DNA of 40,751 nt from a virus. The stretch covers positions 1 through 40,751 of the IMG/VR virus record IMGVR_UViG_3300031857_000457, one strand, 5' to 3'. The notes under the pieces are model-generated. The model made no database searches, was not told the DNA's origin, and saw only the letters and a program-made list of their open reading frames with translations. Each line of letters opens with the position of its first letter. Positions within the stretch are counted from its first letter, which is position 1. The translations under genes and the position numbers were made by a program. This document shows, piece after piece, positions 23,601 through 29,346 of this stretch.

Positions 23601-26339
23601 CGCGGCGCTTTCCGCATCCGTGAAAGCAGCCTGCGCTGCCTCTTCGGCGGCTAAGTACTTGGCTTCGGCGGCTTCCGTTTCAGCCTCAACGAATGCGTCA
23701 CGCTCAGCGTCAAGCTTCTCGTCAAGCGCATCTTCAGCCGCAGTCCGCTCATCGTCTATCGCATTGGCGAGCGTCTCGTGTTCAGCGTCATTGGCCGCGA
23801 CCTCGTCCTCATACTCCTTGTTGAGCGCCTCCCACTCCGAGACATCGGCTCCCATTTCTTTGGCGCGCTTCAGGCGGGCCTCATCCGAGATATCCAGATC
23901 GCCAGTCTCTTGCGCCAGAGACTTCGCGCCTTCCAGCGCCGCGCGCCGCTCCTCGATCTTCGCCTTGTGCTTCGACGCCAGAGCCTTGACGCGGTTGGTC
24001 GCGGTCTTCGCATCAGCGTCGGGATAAAGCGCCGTCGCTATCTCCGCATTGCTGGAGCCCTTGGCGCGCATGTCGATAAGGCGCTGCGTCGGGGTGGCGT
24101 CTTCTGCAATCGACTGCGGCAGTGCGCCAGCTTCCGGCTGCTCGCCCGACAGGGACGCGACGATGTCGAAGCCCTGCTCTTTCCACAGCGTCTCGGGGTC
24201 AACGCCCGTCCGCAGGGCCAGCGTCTCGACCATCGAGCCAACAAGCTCTGCCTGCGTGTTGGCTGCATCCGCGTTGAAGATGCCCGTGGCTGTAACCTGC
24301 TCGCGGATCGTGTTGCGGACCCGGTCGCCGCTGTCGGCAAATGCCTGATCCGTCGAGCGCCGATCCTCGCGCGCCGTGGCCTCTGCCTCGAATGCCGCCT
24401 TCGCCGCTTCGCTCTCGCGCGCCGTGAAATCATCAGCACGAAGCCGCATGTCGGGCGCGAACGCCTGATGCATCGTCTCGCCAGAGACGCCGATCTCCTT
24501 CATCGACGTGGACAGGCCGGCAGCGTAGTTCCCAGCAGGGATAACCACATCCTCGCCGGTATCGATCGCCGTGACCATCTCGTTCGGGTCGATGCGGAAC
24601 GCCTGCGCAATCTGCTCGACGCTGACGCCCTTTTCCTGCGCCAATGACGTGATGGCTTCAGGCGCGATCCGGACGCTTTCCAGCGGGCCGTCCTTCGTGA
24701 CCTGGTTGACCAGTTCCCGGTATTTCTCGGGCAGGCGCTTCAGCAGCTTCGAATCCTTGGCATTCTGCGCCATCGCGTCGAAGGTCTTGGAAAGCTGTTC
24801 GGTGCGCTTCTGTCTCGCGTTCTTGTCGATCTGGTCGCCCGCAGCCTGCACGCCCTGCGCAACCGTCGTCGTGACGCCTGACATGATGGTAGACGCAACG
24901 AGCGTCTCGAGGGCAGCGTTCGGACGTTCAGCCAGGAACTCGCCCAGCGTCTTGTCGGGGTTCAGTTCGATGAACGTCGAGGCGTCCTGAAGGAATGTCG
25001 CGACCTGTTCGGTAATGCCTTCAGCAGCAGCCTGCCGGAAGAACGTCTTGGCGAACGAGCTATCCTTTGCCAGATCGTCCACGAGGAACTTGAGCGGAAT
25101 GAACTCGGTCGCCGTCTCGATGCCGCCTTGCGTCAGACCGTAGATCAGGCTGTCAGCGAATGACTTGCCGGCGTCACGCGCCTCACCGAAAGCGCCGCCC
25201 GCAGTCGTGGCGCCCATCGAGCCAGCGCCCACCACAGGGCTTTTCGTGATGGCCGTGATGATGACGGACGTGATCGTGGACGGGGCAGATTGCGCTGCGC
25301 CATAGATACCGCGCTCAAGCCATGTCTCGCCTACAGGCGCGTTCGCCTTGCCGCGGATAGCAGCTTCGCGCCGCCGCATGTCGGCGCTGAGCGCGCGATC
25401 GATCTGCTCGTTCACCAGCCCGAACTTGCCCGGAAACCAGTCGGGAAGGGCCTTGTAGATTTCCATGTTGGATTCGGCCAGCATCTGGTCGAGGCCGTAA
25501 AGCTGCTCAGGGATCTTGTCCACGAAGCCGGATTGCAGCGCCTGCCCGACCTTATCCAGCGACAAGTTGCCGGGGCTGAAGAACGCCTGCGTCTGCTCCC
25601 ACCAGCCGAGGTTCTCGACATCATCGTGGGCGACCTCGAGGTTGATCGGATCGTCCAGCCAGCTTCGCAGCTTTGGTGCGCTCGTGCGCGCAAAGTCGAG
25701 TTGCGACAGCACGTCCATCTTGCGGAAGGCTTCAACGTCGCTCTCGACTTCAGCGCGATTGGCGCCGGTCCTGTTCGCAAGGTCCAGCGCCTCAGCGGCC
25801 TGATCAGGCGTGCTGGTCTGGCCCAACAATGCGCTGCGTGTGCGCAGGTTGGATTGATCGCCATCGCGCTTGTCGCGATACGCCTTCATCTCGGCAATGT
25901 CTTCAGGCGTCAGTCCTGCTACGGGACGCTCTGGCCCGCCCGAGCCCATGCCGACAAAGCTCTCCCCTTCCGGGGCCGCTGGCATCGCGAGTTCGGGCGT
26001 CCAGTTGTCAGGCCCGCCAAATCCCTGCTCGTCACGCATCGGATCGTCAATGTCGGGAGCGCCCATGCGATTGAACACGCCGCCCGGTAGGGCATCCGCG
26101 TTTGGCTGCGGGTCGCCATTCGTCCTGACACGCCAGCCGCCCGTCACGGGCTCTGGGGCATCGATCGGTGATGTCCCGCCATTCGGATCGAACCGCTTGA
26201 CCGGCGTGTTCATCAGCTCCTTGAGCTTCGCGTCGGACTTCTCGCGATAGCGGCGCGCTTCCTCGATGTCGCGCTGCTCCTGCCCAGCGCGATCGACCTC
26301 GACAACGCGAGATGCGGATGAGAATGGGATGACTGGCAT
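14646..26339 (-). CDS. Giant polyvalent internal virion/ejection protein with HEXXH metallopeptidase
   Basis: 3897 residues in one uninterrupted frame, at the T7 gene 16 position. Regions: hydrophobic Gly/Ala segments near 350-385; a long Ala/Glu coiled coil (about 830-1046); a zinc metallopeptidase with HEGSH at 1093-1097 and a likely third ligand in EAFAESFEAYLMDGKAP (E1152 or E1156); a block at about 1460-1770 with LLGATSPNTPV and TIDVWAARLLQ resembling an uncharacterised phage family (possibly DUF7178-like); a block near 2480-2690 with LRQLQSDEAQQ and terminal GFPLFQ, a module common in phage polyvalent proteins; a helical C-terminus (about 3100-3897) resembling LPD38-type polyvalent domains. 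It is probably injected with DNA. I see no T7/N4 RNA polymerase motifs and no SLT transglycosylase motif. Confidence 0.85.
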   Translation of the reverse strand: MPVIPFSSASRVVEVDRAGQEQRDIEEARRYREKSDAKLKELMNTPVKRFDPNGGTSPIDAPEPVTGGWRVRTNGDPQPNADALPGGVFNRMGAPDIDDPMRDEQGFGGPDNWTPELAMPAAPEGESFVGMGSGGPERPVAGLTPEDIAEMKAYRDKRDGDQSNLRTRSALLGQTSTPDQAAEALDLANRTGANRAEVESDVEAFRKMDVLSQLDFARTSAPKLRSWLDDPINLEVAHDDVENLGWWEQTQAFFSPGNLSLDKVGQALQSGFVDKIPEQLYGLDQMLAESNMEIYKALPDWFPGKFGLVNEQIDRALSADMRRREAAIRGKANAPVGETWLERGIYGAAQSAPSTITSVIITAITKSPVVGAGSMGATTAGGAFGEARDAGKSFADSLIYGLTQGGIETATEFIPLKFLVDDLAKDSSFAKTFFRQAAAEGITEQVATFLQDASTFIELNPDKTLGEFLAERPNAALETLVASTIMSGVTTTVAQGVQAAGDQIDKNARQKRTEQLSKTFDAMAQNAKDSKLLKRLPEKYRELVNQVTKDGPLESVRIAPEAITSLAQEKGVSVEQIAQAFRIDPNEMVTAIDTGEDVVIPAGNYAAGLSTSMKEIGVSGETMHQAFAPDMRLRADDFTARESEAAKAAFEAEATAREDRRSTDQAFADSGDRVRNTIREQVTATGIFNADAANTQAELVGSMVETLALRTGVDPETLWKEQGFDIVASLSGEQPEAGALPQSIAEDATPTQRLIDMRAKGSSNAEIATALYPDADAKTATNRVKALASKHKAKIEERRAALEGAKSLAQETGDLDISDEARLKRAKEMGADVSEWEALNKEYEDEVAANDAEHETLANAIDDERTAAEDALDEKLDAERDAFVEAETEAAEAKYLAAEEAAQAAFTDAESAAKVVQVAAESAAQDVVDEAYSELDGDNIDPETEARIDAAFQAAIDKAEAAFDDKIEKAQATFDALIEKAEGARDKAIEKAEEKADAKKDAAYEREIAKLTAKAEKKQEAADAERDRKNEEAYDRWQEALNEVDIATPDGVLRNAYDDPFILAQETRGDFTPRADRNVVRLFESANLSTLAHEGSHWYLDTLWRMSKTENPHPFVLEQLAAVLEWHGKSPNWDAMFNADGSFTKQGVELQEAFAESFEAYLMDGKAPTTALRSVFASFKQWLLSIYKGLVSRIGGRANLNDEIRQVFDRMLATDEAIKAVHVGIARDGEAMAQAILKAQDPKGLWKPERKEKFLERMRERYAAARERAEAALMARLMDEYQRTQKSAWTDEEREVRREVQSEIDERPEQRAFYWLSTGQYRDTREAAAEEAAAEADAMRSLPQTEQAKAIERLQMVAERGERTLAERVAISAAEREAINASAAETGLSVREITDAVRSHKAAHPIAQGWAPLVYVRTEIEKGKVAHQYQNVPYTFSSDSNGRQLEPGTAAYDRRVNSVARSMLEEVRSVFRRAANGDKNAQNILAQAGWYKAMRTRLRHEFGGLGDLFADLLGATSPNTPVRGNWANAVEALRRASRGDFDGLILQWEAWADNLDAVETDFRAWFNERLDEGLGKNKIKALPEYKAKLAAVRDAREISDSLLPTKESDAKYGFNGKNVIRAMVDLWRVVKNSDPDIARGGTAPKALNFSGNLIGFRSRATIDVWAARLLQRLTGGRRLPSMVEVSLSGDMREDGSTTLQFGFGQDAFTAAVAAIRADPELQTDAGLAEINDDDLQAVVWFIEKEIWTINNWTNSAGEGGSFELEANLTGTSQQERVKELRRIIDASAPTATVTAANQDTAPALKAIEDHEAKHADEIEELRKLESGEVKGSKKRMAELGKIVRPPAEATRLLANVERAKAKLESLALEKVAAKGELAALEREVDRFVGGLSIQMSQDTQGIDFVPTDSDMARLGAAVRQAIYEADDKSAVLGSKALSTEGRYGGAERSLDLEVVAREGYNANTLWREMLVQAQAARQDSTFLSRVLRAGEEFDPLRHRPGVEIYLRSAASKEQLEKVLADLAKEGVEFLTVIVDGRRMAESMGGAMPAAVGVRLQYVPEFEQRYGMDNLSGLDDAALAAKIKQKADELEAIADRVSETVEGVSFAGQFWYDTQVAFSHQYQEKIDGISAGISEGSPAKAPDGQRWQGDAIRSGLESADRQVREAARGEPGGDVLGGDAGTGPQSLAQTVAPRQLDAMGFYSAAQEAAQRVPDGIWQMGWQAARNSLAKGRGTSRPTFEELDQLGLDDAVAEAQREAGEPLKGAELRSVVLDIIDANRIMIERADAIFDPAKARAAIRKMNKRQLWESLSLHDRGWFANRWVEPRVERGVRTFTLDTSDGDTIVLQFKEDEMVIGYSGDPMRVSSVDIPVYRSFTHLGLKDKPLVETITIRLGVYEVIPAAEAENLLLTSSVKYAVQNRIGELFADLGEETVIRKTTREDLADSIPLVDKGSYGNGSRRLEPEDYDLDGEATKSGEIRMLLPARFHDDLTGSTHSGEPGEVVNILWSVRKDADGNKSLFLRQLQSDEAQQLRREKEAMQSNRESEIQVYMTRLGKTRAEAEEAVQNDIDSMLTAPLLARTSTWVNAGVRALVFEAAKQRMGSVSVPTAQTSTIIQGNADAAQHYETNVRGALEKIARQMGAEVKVSTVQSADYPNGATVYTMQITPQMRAKILSRGFPLFQTKTGKGTTTPPADLPLMRLNLQAVREQYGEQALAEIPPEVAAFSATANDVDMYLATVRDIRKTLNETPPKSLWKFLSTPRNIGQGEGRISYRGIRDTDGEILKIIGEKKAARGLIADPTKDSKRSRSYDMQQAIEAAWEAGYFDGEELPTPAQFLDTLRADIDGQAPRYRRDDIPTVSMIANAERWEAWFDQNDINIHEKDTAALRAKLAVMLTGQGENAIGPDEAAPFFKMPNGKALLDGLKQGPLRDKLIREETRRRMIERNGDVFRDGTIMAKAEEYARNELQHRQWEIELEALAEAGGQRIATNALKQQAIENLRSKQVREVLNYNQYLTLERRWSEKAIKEKDPAKAAEYAKYRLLNSYMYSEGKKLAEQIEKTRKHLLAYESKSKLARLFSAGKEYAENMRGLLSDYQLRNESRKAENQRQARSAWIQTQMAGIDPFAAYADPTLSVEQQQIAAAEAIERSSVLARLSDGVDAQNYKSITVQELLAVRDEADLIWRLATLKDRLIKDGERRKLSLAAEDIAEEIEANQPNDKGPEPLETDTPGEKVKTSIQMYFAMHRTLQSLAHQFAGGKEGGVFWRYIVRPLNEAFGKLTTIRKQMGEDVAGLFGVYTTAEQERFYRDRRQFAGIGRSLTTQGRLAIALNWGNEKNRQRIMDAYGWNDAQVQEVLDSLEKRDWDWVQSVWDYMDTWFPEANRVHEAVHAAPMDKVEPLQVATRFGIYRGGYYPIKYDPRTSSKSGQRAMEADAKRQTGGIGTRSQPGFGKKRVEGKVTLPLRLSALDVITQHLDEVAKSIATEETLFDIGRILKQPAVEEAIISRHGRQIYNQVVNQIITAKFGMDGTSGLLAHLRNGATVVGLSWKVATASLQILGASNSIVRVGGPWVAMGYAKTAGGGVPLYTAARDAMRKSEFMRNRRQNQSPEMASLLDAMKSKWTPDFIARFIPRELRAMHNFMVRNGFALMSNVQFASVDVPTWWGAYFKAQSTGASEEDAVAMADQAVVDAQGGGEIYQLAAMQSGAGVKYGALLRILTNFMSYMITTYNLGIQRVRNARTMGQIMALGFDMIILAAVPVAGKMALDLITKGVGEDDEPEEWAEKYAREQIAFLFGPFVGISQFAGSARGDDSYGYKGPAGLMFFDVMNQLGSAVAEGKIIDEEEGGLDKNFWRPANRALGIVLHYPASQVDASIRGAQAYFNGETDNPAAIFFGPPPAN

Positions 26340-28024
26340 CAGTCACCGACCACGGCGTTATAGGCGGCAAGCGCCTCTTCATTCGAAGGCGGACGCCCAA
26401 GCCGCGTGGTCTGCTGCGCCGTGACGCGGCGGTACAGATCGGCATCGAAATTGAGCGCCAGGTTCACACCAGCTCCATACTTCTTGGCGTCATACTCGCC
26501 CATCGATTGCAGTACGACCTTGCGGGACTGGTCTGGGGTGATTGGCTTGCCGCCCTGCATGGCTGAAAGCGCCTTGGCGTTCTTGTAGAGGATGCCCTCG
26601 AACACGAATTTCGGCGTGGCGTTTGTCTTGTCCGAGTTCATCAGCGACGGGGCAAAGCGTTGGGCCTCTTTGGTCACGTCCTGCAGCACAGCATCGATCG
26701 CATTGGACGTAGGCCCGGTCTGGATCATCTTGTCGCGCATCGACTCAACGGCAATCTGGTCTGTCCCCGTCATTGCCTTGAAGGTGGCCTGCAGCTCTGC
26801 CGGCCACGAGTTGTAGCCTTCCATGAAGGCGCGCGGATTGCTGTTCGATAGCGATTCAAAGCCGAACTTGGCGACGTTGCTGCTCAATTCGAGTTGCGCC
26901 TTCTCAGCCGCAGACATGCCCGTCTCGCGGGTCTTCGCAGCTTCCAGTGAGTTCGCCAGCGATAGCGTGCCGGCATCAGTGACCCGGCTCAGAAGGCTGG
27001 CGGGGGCATTGGCAACTGTGCCGCCCTTGAGAACGTGGTCAGCCAGTTGCTTGCCGATGTCGTCCTGCTCACCCTGCTTGGCGAGCTTGTCCTGCTGTAG
27101 CCGCGATGCGAGGTTCTTCTCGACCTCCTGCCGGCGCCCGACATCTTTCTCGCCGCGGGCCAGCTTCAGAGCGCCCTGATAATCCCCACCAGACTGCTCC
27201 CAGTACTTGTCCGCGTCCCCCTGCGCCTCGAAGCCGTTCTGCTCGTTCAGCAGCACAGCCCTCGTCGCGGTGAAGGACTTGTCGTCGATCTTGCCATCTT
27301 TCTTCGCAGCATAGAGCGCCTCGGTTGCACCCTCGTAGTTCTTGGCCTGGCGCATCCCATCGATCGCGTAGAGCGTGCGCTCCGTGTAGGCCTTGCGAAA
27401 CCCCGTCTCGAGTTCCGCCAGAGCCTGCGCGCCCCTGTCTGGCGCCATCAGGCCAGACTTGACCTGACCGCTGATGTACTCATGCGTGGCCGTGAAGTTC
27501 GACGTGAAGACTTCCTCCGACTGGTCGAGGTCAGCAAAGCCCTCAACCGTCTTCGCAACGGTCGCGATGGTCTCCGCTGTAGCGTTCTCGAGCTGCTTCT
27601 GGCGGGTCGCGCCCCGCATCTCCGTCAGGCCACTGAACCCAAGGTCGCCCGTGTACTTGTCCCAGACAGCCTTCGCCTTGCCGCCGGGGATGGTCGCCCC
27701 GTAGTTCTTGAAGATTGCGTCTGAACGCTCCTGGTAGACCTTTTCGTAGTCTTCCGGCTTGACGTTCGGGTCTTCAAGAATAGACCGCTTCGCCTTGTCC
27801 AGTTCGGAGCGTGTGGCGTTCGTGGCCGTAACGATCTTGCGGTCGGTCTCGGCTTCCTGAAGCTTGTTGCCGAACTCCAGCATCGCCTTGCCGACACCGT
27901 CCAGCGCCTCAGCCGCAGCACGCTGCCCGCTGAAATCGGGGATCGGGATATCCACAACGCCGCGCGTGTTCTGCGCCGCACTGGGGTCGAGCCCCATCTG
28001 TTGTGCGCGAGGTATACGTGCCAT
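26339..28024 (-). CDS. Internal virion protein, T7 gp15-position
   Basis: 561 residues; ATG 28024, and its stop overlaps the giant gene's ATG as TGATG. The protein is hydrophilic and nearly all helical, with a degenerate N-terminus (PIPDFSGQRAAAEALDGVGKAML) typical of phage internal/ejection proteins and no membrane segment. By position between the gp14-like protein and the giant gp16-like protein it should be the gp15 counterpart, part of the trans-envelope DNA ejection tube. The segment upstream of its start lacks a good ribosome site and is occupied by a gene on the other strand, so a native leader may have been disrupted. Confidence 0.7.
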   Translation of the reverse strand: MARIPRAQQMGLDPSAAQNTRGVVDIPIPDFSGQRAAAEALDGVGKAMLEFGNKLQEAETDRKIVTATNATRSELDKAKRSILEDPNVKPEDYEKVYQERSDAIFKNYGATIPGGKAKAVWDKYTGDLGFSGLTEMRGATRQKQLENATAETIATVAKTVEGFADLDQSEEVFTSNFTATHEYISGQVKSGLMAPDRGAQALAELETGFRKAYTERTLYAIDGMRQAKNYEGATEALYAAKKDGKIDDKSFTATRAVLLNEQNGFEAQGDADKYWEQSGGDYQGALKLARGEKDVGRRQEVEKNLASRLQQDKLAKQGEQDDIGKQLADHVLKGGTVANAPASLLSRVTDAGTLSLANSLEAAKTRETGMSAAEKAQLELSSNVAKFGFESLSNSNPRAFMEGYNSWPAELQATFKAMTGTDQIAVESMRDKMIQTGPTSNAIDAVLQDVTKEAQRFAPSLMNSDKTNATPKFVFEGILYKNAKALSAMQGGKPITPDQSRKVVLQSMGEYDAKKYGAGVNLALNFDADLYRRVTAQQTTRLGRPPSNEEALAAYNAVVGD

Positions 28025-28030
28025 TCTAAA
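28001..28030 (+). promoter_or_regulatory. Possible sigma70-type promoter for the lipoprotein gene
   Basis: TTGTGC (28001-28006) and TCTAAA (28025-28030) are 18 nt apart, followed 26 nt later by a strong GGGAGGAATTG ribosome site and ATG 28057. The -10 element sits in a short AT-rich island within GC-rich DNA. Both hexamers match the consensus only in part. A plus-strand promoter is needed because all surrounding genes run the other way. Confidence 0.25.
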
Positions 28031-28056
28031 TCACAACTTCGCGCTGGGAGGAATTG

Positions 28057-28407
28057 ATGCGAAAGCTCGCTTTCGTCGGATTGTTCATGCTTGGCTCGTG
28101 CGCAATTGGTGCGCCGACTGTGAATAGCTTCGTCACGCCTGACGGAAAATCAGCATCGCTGATCCACTGCGGTGGGATGCTGGCGACCATCGCCACATGC
28201 CATGAAAAGGCACGAGAACTCTGCGGTGGGGACTACATCGAAATAAACCGATCGATCACGACGCGAGCTATTCCCAGCGGCGGGTCCACCGAGAACAGAT
28301 CAATCGAAGTGGTCTGCGAGACAATGTCCACCTCATCCAGCAATAGCGCTGGACCTACATCCTCGGGTAGGTCGCGGCATGGTGGTTGGGACAAAAGTAA
28401 ATCTTAG
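28057..28407 (+). CDS. Small secreted lipoprotein, probable moron
   Basis: 116 residues, the only plus-strand gene inside the virion block, lying between the gp14- and gp15-like genes. GGAGG precedes ATG 28057. A signal peptide (MRKLAFVGLFMLGS) ends in the lipobox L-G-S-C (Cys15). The mature part has SLIHCGG, ATCHEKARELCGGDY and IEVVCET, a Cys pattern (C...C-(x)3-A-(x)3-C-x-G-x-Y...C) like small host lipoproteins of Gram-negatives. The tail is Ser/Gly-rich. Opposite orientation, its own translation signals and a possible promoter suggest expression from the prophage, for example for superinfection exclusion or surface change. Its stop overlaps the stop of the convergent gp14-like gene by 3 nt. 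Confidence 0.75.
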   Translation: MRKLAFVGLFMLGSCAIGAPTVNSFVTPDGKSASLIHCGGMLATIATCHEKARELCGGDYIEINRSITTRAIPSGGSTENRSIEVVCETMSTSSSNSAGPTSSGRSRHGGWDKSKS

Positions 28408-29000
28408 CCACCCAAACCACCACGTCGCGGCTTGCCCGACGCCTTGCCCCTGCTCTGAGATGCATGCCCCGCGGCGTTGGATGATGAGGTAGACATTCCG
28501 CCCGTTGCAAATGCTGAAGCAATGTCGGAGCCCAGCTTCTCCACGCTCATTATCGTCTGCGCCGTGGTTGCCAGCTTCTGCGCGCTCGCGTTCAATCGTC
28601 CCTGCTGGAGACCCGTCGCGCCCGCGTACCGCCTCGTGGTCGCCTCAAATCGGAGCTGACGCGCCGTGTCCTCGGCGTTCGCCATCTGCATCAGCTTCTC
28701 GATGCTGGCGCTCTTGATCGTCTCGTCCGTAATGGCCTGAACCGTGGCGTCCGTTGTGTCGCCGCCGCCCGCTGCTGCCGCCGCACGCTGGGACGACAGG
28801 ATCTGCTTGGCGCGCTGGTTGATGATGTCCGCGTTATAGGTGCCGACCGCAACTTCACGCGCGGCCTGCGTCTCAAGCTGCTTCGCCTCGCCCATGCCCG
28901 AGACCAGCGCCGCCTGACCCGCCATAGTCGATGCCTTCGCCGCAGCCATACCCGCTTTGTGCGACACCCCGATACCTACGGCCTGTAGAATAAAGCTCAC
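28404..29000 (-). CDS. Internal virion protein, T7 gp14-position
   Basis: 198 residues from GTG 29000, with AAGAAGGA about 10 nt upstream; ATG 29024 is an alternative start with a poorer site. The N-terminus contains a mildly hydrophobic stretch (SFILQAVGIGVSHKAGMAAAK). The rest is Ala/Gly/Thr-rich helix (YNADIINQRAKQIL ... AAAAAGGGDTTDATVQ), and the end is Ser/Gly/Arg-rich. This composition and the place between gp13- and gp15-like genes fit T7 gp14-like virion core proteins, which insert into the outer membrane during DNA ejection. Its start lies inside the preceding gene by 128 nt. Confidence 0.65.
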   Translation of the reverse strand: MSFILQAVGIGVSHKAGMAAAKASTMAGQAALVSGMGEAKQLETQAAREVAVGTYNADIINQRAKQILSSQRAAAAAGGGDTTDATVQAITDETIKSASIEKLMQMANAEDTARQLRFEATTRRYAGATGLQQGRLNASAQKLATTAQTIMSVEKLGSDIASAFATGGMSTSSSNAAGHASQSRGKASGKPRRGGLGG

Positions 29001-29346
29001 GCCGCCATTCCTTCTTCGAAGCATCCACCGGCAGGAACCCCAGCCTCAACAGCCAGGCTTCAGCCCTCGGGATGTCATAGTTGCAATCGGCCCAGATGGC
29101 AGGAACGCCTGCATCGTCCATCCGCCTGAACATATCCAGCGTCGTCGCGTGGACGCTCGCAGGACAGCCGGGGCGCATCGCGAAATTGCCCCACCACTTC
29201 TCGTTCTCGTCCACCCAGATCAGCGCAAGGGCGACCAGTTCGCCATCCCGCCGCAGCACGAACCCGAAGAACCGGCTGGGATGCGGATACTCCTCCACCC
29301 CCCACTCAATGAAGTGGGACACATCGAGGTTCTCGCGCGAAATCAC
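28873..29346 (-). CDS. GNAT-like acetyltransferase domain protein, T7 gp13-position
   Basis: 157 residues, GTG 29346 in a GTGA overlap with the nozzle gene stop. Residues 20-115 look like a small GNAT fold: FFGFVLRRDGELVALALIW (strands 2-4), an acidic turn, MRPGCPASVHATTLDMF in place of the acetyl-CoA loop and helix, and AEAWLLRLGFLPVD near the end. Phages with T7-like gene order often carry such a protein at the gp13 position. The canonical R/Q-x-x-G-x-G/A acetyl-CoA loop is not clear, so activity is doubtful. The last 40 or so residues are Gly/Tyr/Arg-rich and overlap the next gene by 128 nt, which may be a run-on tail. Confidence 0.55.
   Translation of the reverse strand: MISRENLDVSHFIEWGVEEYPHPSRFFGFVLRRDGELVALALIWVDENEKWWGNFAMRPGCPASVHATTLDMFRRMDDAGVPAIWADCNYDIPRAEAWLLRLGFLPVDASKKEWRRELYSTGRRYRGVAQSGYGCGEGIDYGGSGGAGLGHGRGEAA

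Noticed and set aside
14646-26339. N4-type virion RNA polymerase
   Set aside because: The gene is of similar size and place, but I could not find the palm/finger motifs of the T7/N4 RNA polymerase family. Metallopeptidase and polyvalent modules account for the recognisable parts.
28381-28421. Inverted repeat (GGTGGTTGGG / CCCAAACCACC) across the convergent stops of the lipoprotein and gp14-like genes
   Set aside because: The stem has a bulge and a loop of about 20 nt, with no T run after it. It may arise from Gly/Pro-coding ends of both genes.
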